Made by a program: the position numbers and the translations under genes | Notes under the pieces: model-generated | What the model saw: only the letters and a program-made list of their open reading frames with translations | Database searches by the model: none | Told to the model about the DNA's origin: nothing | Part shown: positions 11,501 through 50,900 of the stretch, piece after piece | How the letters are laid out: each line of letters opens with the position of its first letter | How positions within the stretch are numbered: the stretch's first letter is position 1 | Assembly (NCBI RefSeq): GCF_019904175.1 | Contig: NZ_CP061913.1 | Coordinates: 4,154,001-4,218,000, forward strand | Reading direction: 5' to 3' | Source: Dactylosporangium vinaceum | GTDB lineage: Bacteria; Actinomycetota; Actinomycetes; Mycobacteriales; Micromonosporaceae | DNA: 64,000 nucleotides

Positions 11501-14500
11501 CAGATCCGGAGTGCACTGGGCGTTGAGCTGACGCTGCCCACACTGTTCGCGCACCCCACCGCGGCGGGTCTGGCCGCGCAGCTGCCGACCGCCGGGCGGG
11601 CCCGTCTGGAGCTGCGGCCGCGGCCGCGGCCGGTGCGGGTGCCGATGTCGTTCGCGCAGCAGCGCCTGTGGTTCCTGGACCAGCTCGAAGGCCCGAGCAG
11701 CGTCTTCAACCTGCCCACAGTCCTGCGCCTGTCCGGTGTGGACGCCGCGGTCCTGGACCAGGCGCTGCGGGATGTCATCGGCCGGCACGAGGTGCTGCGC
11801 ACCGTTGTCGAGGTGGTGGACGGGGAGCCGTACCAGCGGATCGTGCCGCTCGATGAGCTGGACTGGGCGCTGCAGGTGGTGACCGGGCTCGACGTCGACC
11901 AGGCGGTACGGTCCACCTTCGACCTGAGCACCGATGTGCCGATCCGGGCCTGGCTGACGCAAGCCACCCCCGACGGTCGGACGCTGGTCGTGGTGATTCA
12001 CCACATCGCCGGGGACGGCTGGTCGATGGGCCCCCTGGCCCGGGACATCTCCACCGCCTACACCGCCCGCCGGCACGGTCAGGCTCCACAGTGGGCACCG
12101 CTGCCGGTGCAGTACGCCGACTACGCGCTGTGGCAGCGGGAGCTGCTCGGCGGCGGCCTCCTCGAGCAGCAGATCGACTACTGGCGCGACACCCTCGCCG
12201 GGCTCCCCGACGAGCTCAGCCTGCCGGCGGACCGGCAGCGACCGGCGGTCGCCTCGCACGCGGGCGTGGTGGCACCGGTGATGGTGCCGGCCGAGGTGCA
12301 CCGGCGCGTCCTCGACGTCGCCCGCGAGCACAACGTCACGATGTTCATGGTGCTGCAGGCCTCGCTGGCGGTACTGCTGTCCAGGCTCGGCGCCGGCACC
12401 GACATCCCGATCGGGTGCGCGACCGCCGGCCGGGTGGACGAGGCCCTCGACGATCTGGTCGGGTTCTTCGTCAACACGCTCGTGATCCGCACCGACCTGT
12501 CCGGCGACCCGACGTTCGCCGACGTGCTGCGCCGCGTGCGGGCCCGGACGCTGAGCGCCCTCACCAACCAGGACGTGCCCTTCGAACGGCTCGTCGAGGA
12601 GCTGGCCCCGGTCCGCTCCCGCGCCCGGAACCCGCTGTACCAGGTCACCCTGGCGCTGCAGAACCTTGACCGGGCGGTGCTCGAGCTGCCCGGCGTCGGC
12701 GTCGCCGGGCTGGACCCGGGAACTCCGGCGGCGCGGCTCGACATCGACATCAACCTCGGGGAGCCGGCGGACGGCGGCGGCCTGCGTGGCGTGGTGGTCG
12801 GTGCGGCTGATCTGTTCGATGCGGACACTGTTGCTGCGCTGGCGGCGCGGTGGGTGCGTGTGCTGGACGCGGTGAGCGCCGAGCCGGGCGTCCGGGTGGG
12901 TGCGGTGGGTGTGCTCGATGCGGCTGAGCGCGCTCGGTTGCTGGGTCCGGTGGTCAGTGAGCCGGCGGTGCCGGTGGCGACGATCCCGGCGTTGTTCGCG
13001 GCGCAGGTGTCGGCGGTCCCGGATGCGGTGGCGGTGGTGTGTGGCGGGGAGGAGGTGTCGTATCGGGAGTTGGATGTGCGGTCGGATGGTGTGGCCGCGT
13101 ATTTGCGGGGTCTCGGGGTTGGGCCGGAGTCGGTGGTGGGTGTGCTGCTGCCGCGGGGTGTTTCGCTGTTGGTGGCGTTGCTGGGTGTGTTGAAGGCGGG
13201 TGGTGCGTATTTGCCGATCGATGTGCAGTATCCGCGGGAGCGGATTGATTTCATGTTGGCCGATGCGGGTGCGCGAGTGGTCATTGACGGTGAGGTGGCG
13301 GGCTCGGGCGCGCCGGGAGACCCGGGTCTGCGGGCGGCGCATCCGGCGTGGTTGATCTATACGTCGGGTTCGACGGGGACGCCGAAGGGTGTGCTGGTTT
13401 CACATGCGGGCGTCGGGGCTCTGGTCGAGGGTCATCGGCGGTGGTTGGGGGTTGGGCCGGGGTCGCGGGTGGGGCAGTTCGCATCGGCGGGGTTTGACAC
13501 GTTCGGTTGGGAGTGGTGTATGGCGTTGCTGTGCGGGGCGACGCTGGTGGTGATTCCGGACGAGTGGCGGCTGAGCCCGGATCTGGGCCGCTATCTGGCC
13601 GGGCAGGCGGTGACGCACGTGACGCTGCCGCCGGCGGTCCTCGCCGGCCTCGACCCGGCCTCGATCGGTCCGCACGTGGTGCTGACAGTGGCGGGTGAGG
13701 CGTGCCCGGTGCCGGTGATGCGGCGCTGGGCCGCGGGCCGGTCGATGTTCAACTCGTACGGGCCGACGGAGACGACGGTCGACGCAACGCTGTGGCGGAT
13801 GCGTCCCGACGCGGCGCAGGTGGCGATCGGCGCGCCCGTGCTCGACACGGGCGTGTATGTGCTTGACGGCTCGTTGCAGCCGGCGCCGCCCGGCGTGGTC
13901 GGCGAGCTGTACATCGCCGGCGTCGGCTTGGCGCGCGGCTATGTGGGGCGGCCTGGGTTGACGGGTGAGCGGTTTGTGGCGTGTCCGTTTGTGCCGGGGC
14001 GGCGGATGTATCGCACGGGTGATTTGGGTCGGTGGACGTCGGGCGGGCTGTTGGTGTTCGCGGGTCGGGCTGATGATCAGGTGAAGATTCGTGGGTTCCG
14101 GATTGAGCTGGGTGAGGTGCAGGCGATTGTTGCGGGGTGTGCGGGGGTGCGGCAGGCGGTGGTGGTGGTGTGGGGGGATGCGCTGGTGGCGTATGTGGTG
14201 GGTGAGGTGTTGCCGGATGTGGTGCGTGAGCATGCGGCGCGGGTGTTGCCGAAGTACATGGTGCCGGGTGCGGTGGTGGTGTTGGATGCGTTGCCGTTGA
14301 CGGAGAACGGCAAGATCGATAAGCGGGCGTTGCCGGAGCCGCAGCGGGCCGCCGCGCCGACACAGGGGGCGGTGGGCGAGGAGCAGCGGGCGCTGTGCGC
14401 GCTGTTCGCGGATGTGTTGCGCCTGGAGCGGGTCGGGCCCGATGAGGACTTCTTCGACCTGGGTGGGCACTCGCTGCTGGCGACGCAGCTGGCCAGCCGC

Positions 14501-14640
14501 ATCCGCAGCGACCTCGGCCGCCACGCCGACGTCACCGACATCTTCGAGGCACCCACCGTCAACGCGCTCACCGTTCGACTTGGCAGCGACAGACCGCAAC
14601 GGCCCGCACTGCGACCGATGCGCAGGCAGGAGGAGCACGC

Positions 14641-14644
<4 letters not shown>
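2432..14644 (+). CDS. Four-module NRPS (4070 aa)
   Basis: This NRPS has order C-A-T x4: C1 1-430, A1 455-935, T1 955-1025, C2 1043-1440, A2 1470-1905, T2 1917-1985, C3 2000-2455, A3 2475-2965, T3 2980-3050, C4 3070-3500, A4 3515-3970, T4 3985-4055 (approximate residues). The start is the ATG overlapping the upstream TGA, because the protein must begin at the C-domain motif SYAQRRLWFL; a longer in-frame reading upstream is only a shadow of the previous gene. C1, C2 and C4 look like LCL domains with HHIAxDG. C3 has YPLAPLQEGILFHH and HHLVQDH, as in dual E/C or DCL domains. Predicted residues are unassigned, D-Hpg, Asn, unassigned. All four carrier serines are present. The stop overlaps the next start (ATGA). 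Confidence 0.98.
6906..7117 (+). repeat. 212-bp perfect repeat, copy 1 (M3 Hpg A domain, 5' part)
   Basis: This copy is identical to 37424-37635 in M13 (offset 30518), bounded by single mismatches on each side. Confidence 0.92.
7385..7630 (+). repeat. 246-bp perfect repeat, copy 1 (M3 Hpg A domain, middle)
   Basis: This copy is identical to 37903-38148 in M13 (offset 30518). M10 carries almost the same stretch from about 28857. Confidence 0.92.
8391..11610 (+). other. NRPS module M4: asparagine, with dual E/C-like C domain
   Basis: The C domain (about 8430-9800) has an N-terminal lead with ENRIPA and LPLVEL, then YPLAPLQEGILFHH followed by a nearby GGD, and HHLVQDH in place of HHxxxDG. These traits are typical of dual epimerization/condensation or DCL domains. 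With no E domain upstream, dual function is the simpler reading. The A domain pocket D-L-T-K-V-G-E-V-G matches asparagine. The carrier (GGHSL) is intact. Confidence 0.82.
11611..14600 (+). other. NRPS module M5: substrate not assigned
   Basis: The module is C(LCL)-A-T with pocket residues D-T-W-T-T-A-S-V-D. The D-x-W-T-x-A start resembles phenylalanine-type codes, but Ser at 322 and Asp at 331 do not, so no substrate is claimed. The A domain is the closest relative I can see in the window to the degenerate A domain of M16. A10 is NGKID. The carrier reads DEDFFDLGGHSL. Confidence 0.75.
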
Positions 14645-41945
<27,301 letters not shown>

Positions 41946-41949
<4 letters not shown>

Positions 41950-44930
41950 TCCCCATGTCGTTCGCGCAGCAGCGGCTGTGGTTCCTCGACCAGCTCGAGG
42001 GGCCCGGCTCGCTGTACAACCTGCCAGTCGTCCTGCGGCTGTCGGGCGTCGACCCGGCGGCGCTCGACGCCGCGCTGCGCGACGTGCTCGCGCGGCACGA
42101 GGTGCTGCGCACCGTGTTCGGGGTCGCGGACGGACAGCCGTACCAGCGGGTCCTGCCGGTCGAGGAGCTCGACTGGGCGCTGCAGGTGGTGGCGGAGCTC
42201 GACGTGGACCGGGCCGTGCGCTGCGCGTTCGACCTGAGCGCCGAGCCCCCGATCCGGGCGTGGCTCGTCGGGTCCGGGCCCGACGAGCAGACGCTCGTCG
42301 TAGTCGTGCACCACATCGCCGGCGACGGCTGGTCGATGGGCCCCCTCGCCCGCGACATCTCCGCGGCCTATGCCGCTCGCAGCACGGGCCGGGCCCCGGC
42401 CTGGGAGCCGCTGCCGGTGCAGTACGCGGACTACGCACTGTGGCAGCGGGAGCTCCTCGGCGACGGCCTCCTCGAGCGGCAGGTCGCCTACTGGCGGGCG
42501 GCCCTCGCCGGCGCGCCCGAGGAGCTCACGCTCCCGGCCGACCGGCCCCGCCCCGCGGTTGCCTCGCACGAGGGTGTCTCCGTGCCCCTCGTGGTGCCCG
42601 CGGAGGTACACCGGCGACTCATCGCCCTTGCCCGAGCCCACGGCGCGACGGTGTTCATGCTGGTGCAGGCGTCGCTGGCGGTGACGCTGTCCCGGCTCGG
42701 CGCCGGCCTCGACATCCCGATCGGCATCGCTGTCGCCGGCCGCACCGACCAGGCCCTCGAGGACCTGGTCGGCTGCTTCGTCAACACCCTCGTGATGCGC
42801 ACCGACCTGTCCGGCGACCCCACCTTCGTCGAGCTCCTGCACCGCGTCCGGCAGACGAGCCTTGACGCCTTCGACCACCAGGACGTGCCGTTCGAGCGGC
42901 TGGTGGAGGAGCTGGCGCCGGCCCGGTCCCTGGCCCGGCACCCGCTGTTCCAGGTGATGCTCGCCGTGCAGAACATGGGCCGCGCCGCGCTGAGCCTGCC
43001 GGGCGTGCAGGTGGCGCGCGGCCCGGCCGCCGGAGCCGGCTCCGGCTCCGCCATGCACGCCCGCTACGACCTCGACATCAGCGTCAGCGAGCTCGCCGGC
43101 GCGGGCGGGCTGCGCGGCACCGTGATCGCGGCGCAGGACCTGTTCGACGAGGACAGCGTCAGCCGCCTGGTCGCCCGCTGGGTGCGGGTCCTGGACGCGG
43201 TGACGGCCGACCCGGACGCCCGGGTCCGGCGGCTCGACGTGCTGGGCGAGGACGAGCGCTCCCGAATGCTGGTGGCGTGGAACGGCACTGCGGTGGAGGT
43301 GCCGGCGGTGACGTTGCCGGTGTTGTTCGGGCGGCAGGTGGTGGCGACGCCGGATGCGGTGGCGGTGGATGGGGTGTCGTATCGGGAGTTGGATGATCGG
43401 TCGGATCGTTTGGCGTGTCACCTCCAAGGCCTGGGTGTGGGTGTGGAGTCGGTGGTGGCGGTTCGGTTGCCGCGGGGTGTGCCGTTGGTGGTGGCGTTGC
43501 TGGGTGTGTTGAAGGCGGGTGGGGCGTATCTGCCGATCGATCCGGGTTATCCGGCTGATCGGGTGGCGTGGCTTGTGGCGGATGCGGGTGCGCGGGTGGT
43601 GCTGGATGAGGAGATCACGGATCTGCCGGAGGGGGTGCCGGCTGATGTGGGGTTGTTGCCGGGGCATCCGGCGTATGTGATCTATACGTCGGGGTCGACG
43701 GGTGTGCCGAAGGGTGTGGTGGTGCCGCATGCGGGTGTGGTGAATCGGTTGGTGTGGATGCAGGCGCAGTATGGTTTGGACGCGTCGGATCGGGTGTTGC
43801 AGAAGACGCCGGCGGTGTTCGACGTGTCGGTGTGGGAGTTTTTCTGGCCGTTGCTCAATGGTGCCGAGTTGGTGATGGCGCGGCCGGATGGGCACCGTGA
43901 TCCTCAGTATTTGGCGGAGGTGATCGAGGAGCGGGCGGTCACCGTCGTGCATTTTGTCCCGTCGATGTTGGCGGCGTTCCTTCCCGTGGCTCGTCCGGGG
44001 GGTCTGCGGCGGGTGATCTGCAGTGGTGAGGTGCTGCCGGTGGAGACGGTGGACCGGTTGCGGCGGGTGTTGCCGGGGGTGGCGGTCGACAATTTGTACG
44101 GGCCGACGGAGGCGTCGGTGGATGTGACGTTTTGGTCGTGTCCGGATCGGGTGGGTCTGGTGATACCGATCGGGCGGCCGGTGTTCAACACGCAGGTGTA
44201 TGTGCTGGATGCGTTCCTGCAGCCGGTGCCGCCGGGTGTGGTCGGGGAGCTGTACCTGGCCGGGGTGCAGTTGGCTCGCGGCTACGCGAATCGGGCCGGG
44301 CTGACCGGGGAGCGGTTCGTGGCGTGCCCGTTCCAGCCGGCCCGGCGGATGTACCGCACCGGCGACCTCGCCCGGTGGGCGGCCGACGGGCAGCTGCTGT
44401 TCGCCGGCCGGTCGGATGATCAGGTGAAGATCCGCGGGTTCCGGATCGAGCCCGGCGAGGTGCAGGCCGTGGTCGCCGGGTGTGCGGGCGTGGAGCAGGC
44501 CGCGGTGGTGGCGCGGGACGGCGGCCTCGTCGCCTATGTGGTGGGTGACGTGGGGCCGCAGGTGGTACGTGCGCACGCGGCCCGGCTGTTGCCGGAGTAC
44601 ATGGTTCCCGGCGCGGTGGTGGTGCTGGACGCGCTGCCGGTGACGGTGAACGGCAAGCTGGATCGCAGGGCGTTGCCGGCGCCCGACTTCGCGGCCGTTG
44701 CCGGTGGCGGGCGGCCGCCCTCCACGCCCGAGGAGGAGCTGCTGTGCGCGGCGTTCGCGGAGGTGCTGGGGCTGCCGGCGGTCGGCGTCGACGACGACTT
44801 CTTCGCCCTCGGCGGCCACTCGCTGCTCGCCGTCCGGCTCGTCGAGTGGCTGCGGGCGCGCGGCGTGTCCGTCTCGGTGCGCGCAATGTTCGCCACGCCG
44901 ACCGTGGCCGGGCTCGTCGGCGTGGCCGGG
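41946..44930 (+). other. NRPS module M15: serine (D after epimerization)
   Basis: The module is C(LCL)-A-T with the same serine pocket as M14 (D-V-W-H-I-S-L-V-D) and nearly the same A-domain DNA. The carrier differs from M14: it is the LVEWLRARGVSVS type that precedes a dual E/C-like C domain, so D-Ser is predicted. Confidence 0.84.
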
Positions 44931-47900
44931 CCGCTGCCGGTCGAGGTGCCGGAGAACCGGATTCCGGCCGGGGCGGCGCGGATCACGGCCGACATGCTGC
45001 CCCTCGTCGAGCTCACCGACGCCGAGGTGGCCCGCGTGGTCGACAGCGTGCCCGGCGGTGCGGCCAACGTCGCAGACGTGTACCCGCTGGCCCCGCTGCA
45101 GGAAGGCATCCTGTTCCACCACCTGCTGGGCGGCGGCCGGGACGTCTACGTCCTGCCCACCGTGCTGGAGTTCGACGGGCGGGAGCGGCTCGACGCGTTC
45201 GTCGCCGCCGTACAGCTGGTGATCGACAGGCACGACGTCTACCGGACCGCTGTCGCGTGGGACGGGCTGCGCGAGCCGGTCCAGGTCGTCTCGCGGCGCG
45301 CGGCGCTACCCGTCCGCGAGGTCGAGCTGGCCGAGGGCCCCGACCCGGTGGCGCGGCTCATGGCGGCCGGCGGCCTGTCCATGGAGGTGGGTCGCGCGCC
45401 CCTGCTCGACGTCACCGTCGCGGCGCTACCCGGCGGATCCGGCGCCTGGCTGGCCCTCCTGCGGGCACACCACCTCGTCCAGGACCACGTCGGCGTCGAC
45501 GTGATGCTCGGCGAGATCCGCCAGATCATGACCGGCGACGCCGCCGCGCTGCCGGAGCCCCTGCCGTTCCGTAACTTCGTGGCCCAGGCCCGTGGCGGCG
45601 TCGCCCGCCAGGAGCACGAGCGGTACTTCGCCGACCTGCTCGGCGACGTGACGACCCCCACGGCGCCGTTCGGGCTGCTCGATGTGCACGGCGACGGCGC
45701 GGACCTGCGCCGCGGCCGCCGGCGGGTCGACCCCGGAGTCGCCGCCCGGCTGCGCGACACCGCCCGGCGGCTCGGGGTCAGCCCGGCGACGGTGCTGCAC
45801 GTGGCCTGGGCGCGGGTGCTGTCCGTGGTCGCCGGCCGCGACGACGTCGTCTTCGGCACCGTGCTCTTCGGCCGCCTCAACGCCGGCACCGGCGCCGACC
45901 GCATCCCGGGGCCGTTCATCAACACCCTCCCCGTGCGGGTGCGGTTGCTCGGCAGCGGCGTGTGCGACGCGGTCGCCGCCATGCGCGGGCAGCTCGCTGA
46001 GCTGCTCGAGCACGAGCACGCCCCGCTGGTGCTGGCCCAGCAGGCGAGCGGGCTGCCGGCCGACGTACCGCTGTTCACGTCGCTGTTCAACTACCGGCAC
46101 AACACCGCCGGGCGGGCACCGGCCGGCGACGCGCCCGCCCGGAAGGTCGACGGCGTGCGGATCATCCGCACCGACGAAGGCACGAACTATCCGATCACCG
46201 TCGATGTCGACGACCGCGGCGACGGCTTCGCGCTCGTCGTCGACGCGATCGCCCCGCTCGACCCCGACCTGCTGTGCGGGCTGCTGCACAGCGCCGTCGA
46301 CGACCTCGTCCAAGGCCTCGACGAGGAGCTGACCGGCGGCGCCCATGTGCCGCTGGCCACCGTGGACGTGCTCGGCGCCGCCATGCGCCGGCGGCTGCTC
46401 GTGGAGCGCAACGACACTGCCGCCGCGGTGCCGGACACCACCGTCGCGGCGCTGTTCGCCGAGCAGGCCGCCCGCACCCCGGACCACCTCGCCGTCGCGG
46501 CCGGGGACGACCCGATCACCTACGCCGCTCTCGACGAGCGGTCGAGCCGGCTGGCCGAGCAGCTGCGCCGCGACCGCGGCACCGAGCCGGGGTCCGCGGT
46601 CGGCGTAGGTCCGGCGAGCACCACGGAGCTCATGGTGGCCGTCCTCGGAGTGCTCAAGGCCGGTGGAGACCCGGGCACGCCCGCCGATGCCGCGCAGGAG
46701 ACGGCCGCGATGCTGGCCATGGTTCTTGAACAGCGCCGGCGGCTGCGGGTCGGGCCCGGCGACCGGATCGCCCAGCTTGCCCCCGCCGCCTCACCGTGGT
46801 TCGCGTGGGAGTGGTGCCTGGCCCTGCTCACCGGCGCCACCCTCGTGCCGCTGCCCGCGTCGGCCCGCCTCGCGGCCGACCTGGGCGAGCAACTGTCACG
46901 GCACACCGTCACCCACGCCGCCCTGCCGCCGGCGGTCCTGGCCGCCCTCGACCCGGACACCGTCGACCCGGCGATCACGCTCATCGCCGCCGGCGAGCCC
47001 TGCCCGGCCGACGTGACCCGCCGGTGGGCGGCCGGGCGGGACCTGCACACGTGGTACGCGCCGGCCGGCGCCCGGCCGGCCACGGCCACCGGCCCGGTCA
47101 CCCCCGGCGCCGACGCGGCATACCTCGGCGAGCCGACCGCGAACAGCCGCGTCTACCTGCTGGACCGCTGGCTGGCACCGGTGCCGCCGGACGTCGTCGG
47201 CGAGCTGTACGTGACCGGGGCGGCCGCGCCGGGCCGGTACCGCACCGCCGACCGGCACGTGGCCTGCCCCTTCGAGCCGGGCGGGCGCATGTACCGCACC
47301 GGCGACCTCGCCCGCTGGACCCCCGACGGCCGCCTGGCGTTCGCCGGCCGCGCCGACGACCAGCTCGACTTCCACGGCCTACGGGTCGGCACCGCCGCTG
47401 TGCGGGACGCCGTCGCCGACCACCCGGACGTCCGCCAGGCCGTCGTCATCGCCGCCGGCGAGCGGCCCGTCGCCTACGTCGTGCCCGCCGTCCACGCCCG
47501 GCGGGAGGGCCTCGCCGACGCGGTGCGCCGGCACGCCGACGAGCGGCTCCCGGGGTACCTGGTCCCCGCGGCCGTGATCGCGCTCGACGCCGTCCCGCTG
47601 ACCCCGGACGGAACGCTCGACCGGGCCGCGCTGCCGCTTCCCGCGAGCGCACCGGCCGGCCGGGACCCGGACCGGCCGGCCACGCCGAAGGAGGAGATCC
47701 TCGCGCGGGCGTTCGCCGACGTACTGCGACGGGAGGCCGTCGGCCTCGACGAGGACTTCTTCGCGCTCGGCGGGCACTCACTCTCCGCGGTCCGGCTGCT
47801 CAGCCGGGTGCGATCGGTGTTCGGGGTCGAGGTACCGCTGCGGGTGCTCTTCGACGCACCCACGGTGGCGGCGCTCGCGGCCCGGCTGTCGGACGCGGGC

Positions 47901-50900
47901 CGGGCGCGGATCGCGCTGCGGCCGCGGTCGCGACCGGAGCGGACCCCGCTGTCGTTCGCGCAGCGGCGCCTGTGGTTCCTGGACCAGCTCGGGCAGTCCG
48001 GCGCCGCCTACAACATCCCCACCGTGCTGCGGCTGACCGGAGTCGACGCCGGGGTGCTGAACCTGGCGTTGCGTGATGTCATCGGCCGGCACGAGGTGCT
48101 GCGGACCGTCGTCGAGGTGGTGGACGGGGAGCCGTACCAGCGGATTGTGCCGGTCGAGGACCTGGACTGGGCGTTGCGGATCGGCCCGGCCGATCCGGGG
48201 GCGGCGTTCGACCTGAGTGCCGAGCTGCCGATCCGGGCGTGGCTGTCCGACGACGACACGCTGGTGCTGGTGATCCATCACATCGCCGGGGACGGCTGGT
48301 CGATGGGTCCGCTGGCCCGGGACGTGTCGACTGCGTATGCGGCCCGGTCGAAGGGCGAGGCGCCGGTGTGGGCGCCGTTGCCGGTGCAGTACGCGGACTA
48401 CGCGCTGTGGCAGCGGGAGCTGTTGGGTGGCGGTCTGCTGGAGGAGCAGGTCGGTTTCTGGCGGGAGGCATTGGCGGGCGCCCCGGAGGAGTTGATGTTG
48501 CCGGCGGATCGGCCGCGTCCGGCGATCGCGTCGCACGCGGGTGTGGCGGTGCCGTTGGTGGTGGCGGCGGAGGTGCATGGGCGGTTGGTGGGGTTGGCGC
48601 GTGAGCACAGCGTGACGATGTTCATGGTGTTGCAGGCGTCGTTGGCGGTGTTGCTGTCGAAGCTGGGTGCGGGTGCGGACGTTCCGATCGGGATTGCGGT
48701 GGCGGGGCGGACGGATCAGGGTCTGGATGATCTTGTCGGGTTTTTCGTGAATACGTTGGTTGTCCGTACGGATTTGTCGGGTGATCCGCGGGTTGGTGAG
48801 TTGCTGCGGCGGGTTCGGCGGGTGAGTCTTGACGCGTTCGAGCATCAGGATGTGCCGTTCGAGCGGCTCGTGGAGGAGTTGGCGCCGGTGCGGTCGTTGG
48901 CGCGGCATCCGCTGTTCCAGGTGATGCTGGCCGTGCAGAACGCCGGCCGGGCGGCGCTCGACCTGCCCGGCGTCCAGGTCAGCTCGGCCGGCCGCCCGTC
49001 GGCCCGGCCGGTGCCCGCGAAATTCGACCTCGACGTCAGCGTCCAGGAGGCCTTCGACCCCGACGGCAACCCGGCCGGGCTGCGTGGCGCGCTCGTCGGC
49101 GCCACCGACCTGTTCGCCCCCGGCACCGTCGCGCGGCTCGCCGAATGGTGGACGAGGCTACTCGAGGCGATGTGCGCACCGGACGACCCCCGGGTGCGCG
49201 CTCTCACCGTCCTGCGACCAGCCGAGCGCGCCGGTGTGCTGCGCCTGTCCCGCGGCGCCGACCACCCGCTCCCGGACACGACCGTGGCGCGGCTGTTCGA
49301 GGCCGCAGCGGCCCGGACCCCCGACGCGGTGGCCGCTGTCGCGGGCGGCGCCGGCATCACCTACCGGAACCTCGACGACCAGGCGAACCGGCTGGCCCAC
49401 GCGCTGCGCGGACGCGGCGTGGGGCCCGACACCGTCGTGGCGCTCACGCTGCCGCGCGGCCTGTCGCTGCTCACCGCCGTGCTCGGGGTGTGGAAGGCCG
49501 GCGGCGCATACCTCACCGTAGAGCCGGACGTGCCGGCCGACCGGCTGGCGTTCATGCTCGCCGATTGCGGCGCCCGGCACGTCCTCGGCCCGGACGACGT
49601 CAGCGCCGCCGTGGCCGCCGGCGACCCGGCGGCGCCGCTGACGACCGTCCCCGGCGCCGCGCTGGCCTACGTGATCTACACGTCCGGCTCCACCGGCCGG
49701 CCCAAGGGCGTCGCCGTGACCCACCGCGGGCTCGTCAACTACGTGCGGTCCGTGCCGCCGCGGCTGCGCATCGGCGGGCCCGGCGACCGGTACGCGCTGG
49801 TGCAGGGCCTCGGCGTCGACCTGGGCTATACGGTGCTGCTGACCAGCCTGGCGACCGGCGGCACCCTGCACCTGATCGACCGCGACGTCGCGCTGGACCC
49901 GGCGGCCCTGGCCCGGTACCTCGACGAGCATCGCATCGAACACATCAAGGGCGTGCCGTCCTACCTGGCCGCCGTCGGCGTCGGCACGACGGCGCACCCG
50001 TCCGGCTCCGTGATCCTCGGCGGGGACGTGGCCGAGCCGGGGTGGCTGCGCGGCCTCATCGACGGCGCCGGCGACGGGCGGGTGTTCAACCACTACGGCC
50101 CCACCGAGACCACCATCGGCGTGCTGACCGGCGCGCTCGACGGCCCCACGGCCACGATCGGCACCCCGATCGACAACACCCGGGCCTACGTGCTTGACCA
50201 ATCGCTGGAGCCGGCACCGGACGGCGTGGCAGGCGAGCTGTACATCGCCGGAGCGGGCCTGGCCCGCGGCTACGCCGGCCGGGCCGGGCTGACCGCGGAA
50301 CGGTTCGTGGCGTGCCCGTTCGAGCCGATGCAGCGGATGTACCGCACCGGCGACCTCGCACGCCGCGACGCCGACGGGCGGCTGGTCTTCGCCGGCCGCG
50401 CCGACGACCAGGTGAAGATCCGCGGATTCCGGGTCGAGCCCGGCGAGGTCCGGGCCGCCGTCGCCGCGTGCCCCACCGTCGAGCAGGCCGCCGTCATCGC
50501 CCGCCGCGACGACGGCGAGACGCGCCTGGTCGCCTACGTCGTCCCCGTGGACGGCGCGGACCCGCACGCCGTGCCCGACCTCGTCCGGCGGGCCGTCGCC
50601 GCGCGGCTGCCGGAGCACATGGTGCCCGACGCGGTGGTCGTCCTCGACGCGCTCCCGCTGACCGGCAGCGGTAAGCTCGACCGGCGGGCCCTGCCCGCGC
50701 CGCAGTACCTCCGGTCGGCCGGCCGCGCCGCCGCGAACGCCACCGAGGAGCTGCTGTGCGGCATCTTCGCCGCCGTCCTCGGGCGGGTCGGCGTCGGCGC
50801 CGACGATGACTTCTTCGCGCTCGGCGGGCACTCGCTGCTGGCGGTGCGGGTCGTCGGGCGGGTGCGGGCGGTGTTCGGGGTCGAGGTACCGCTGCGTGCC

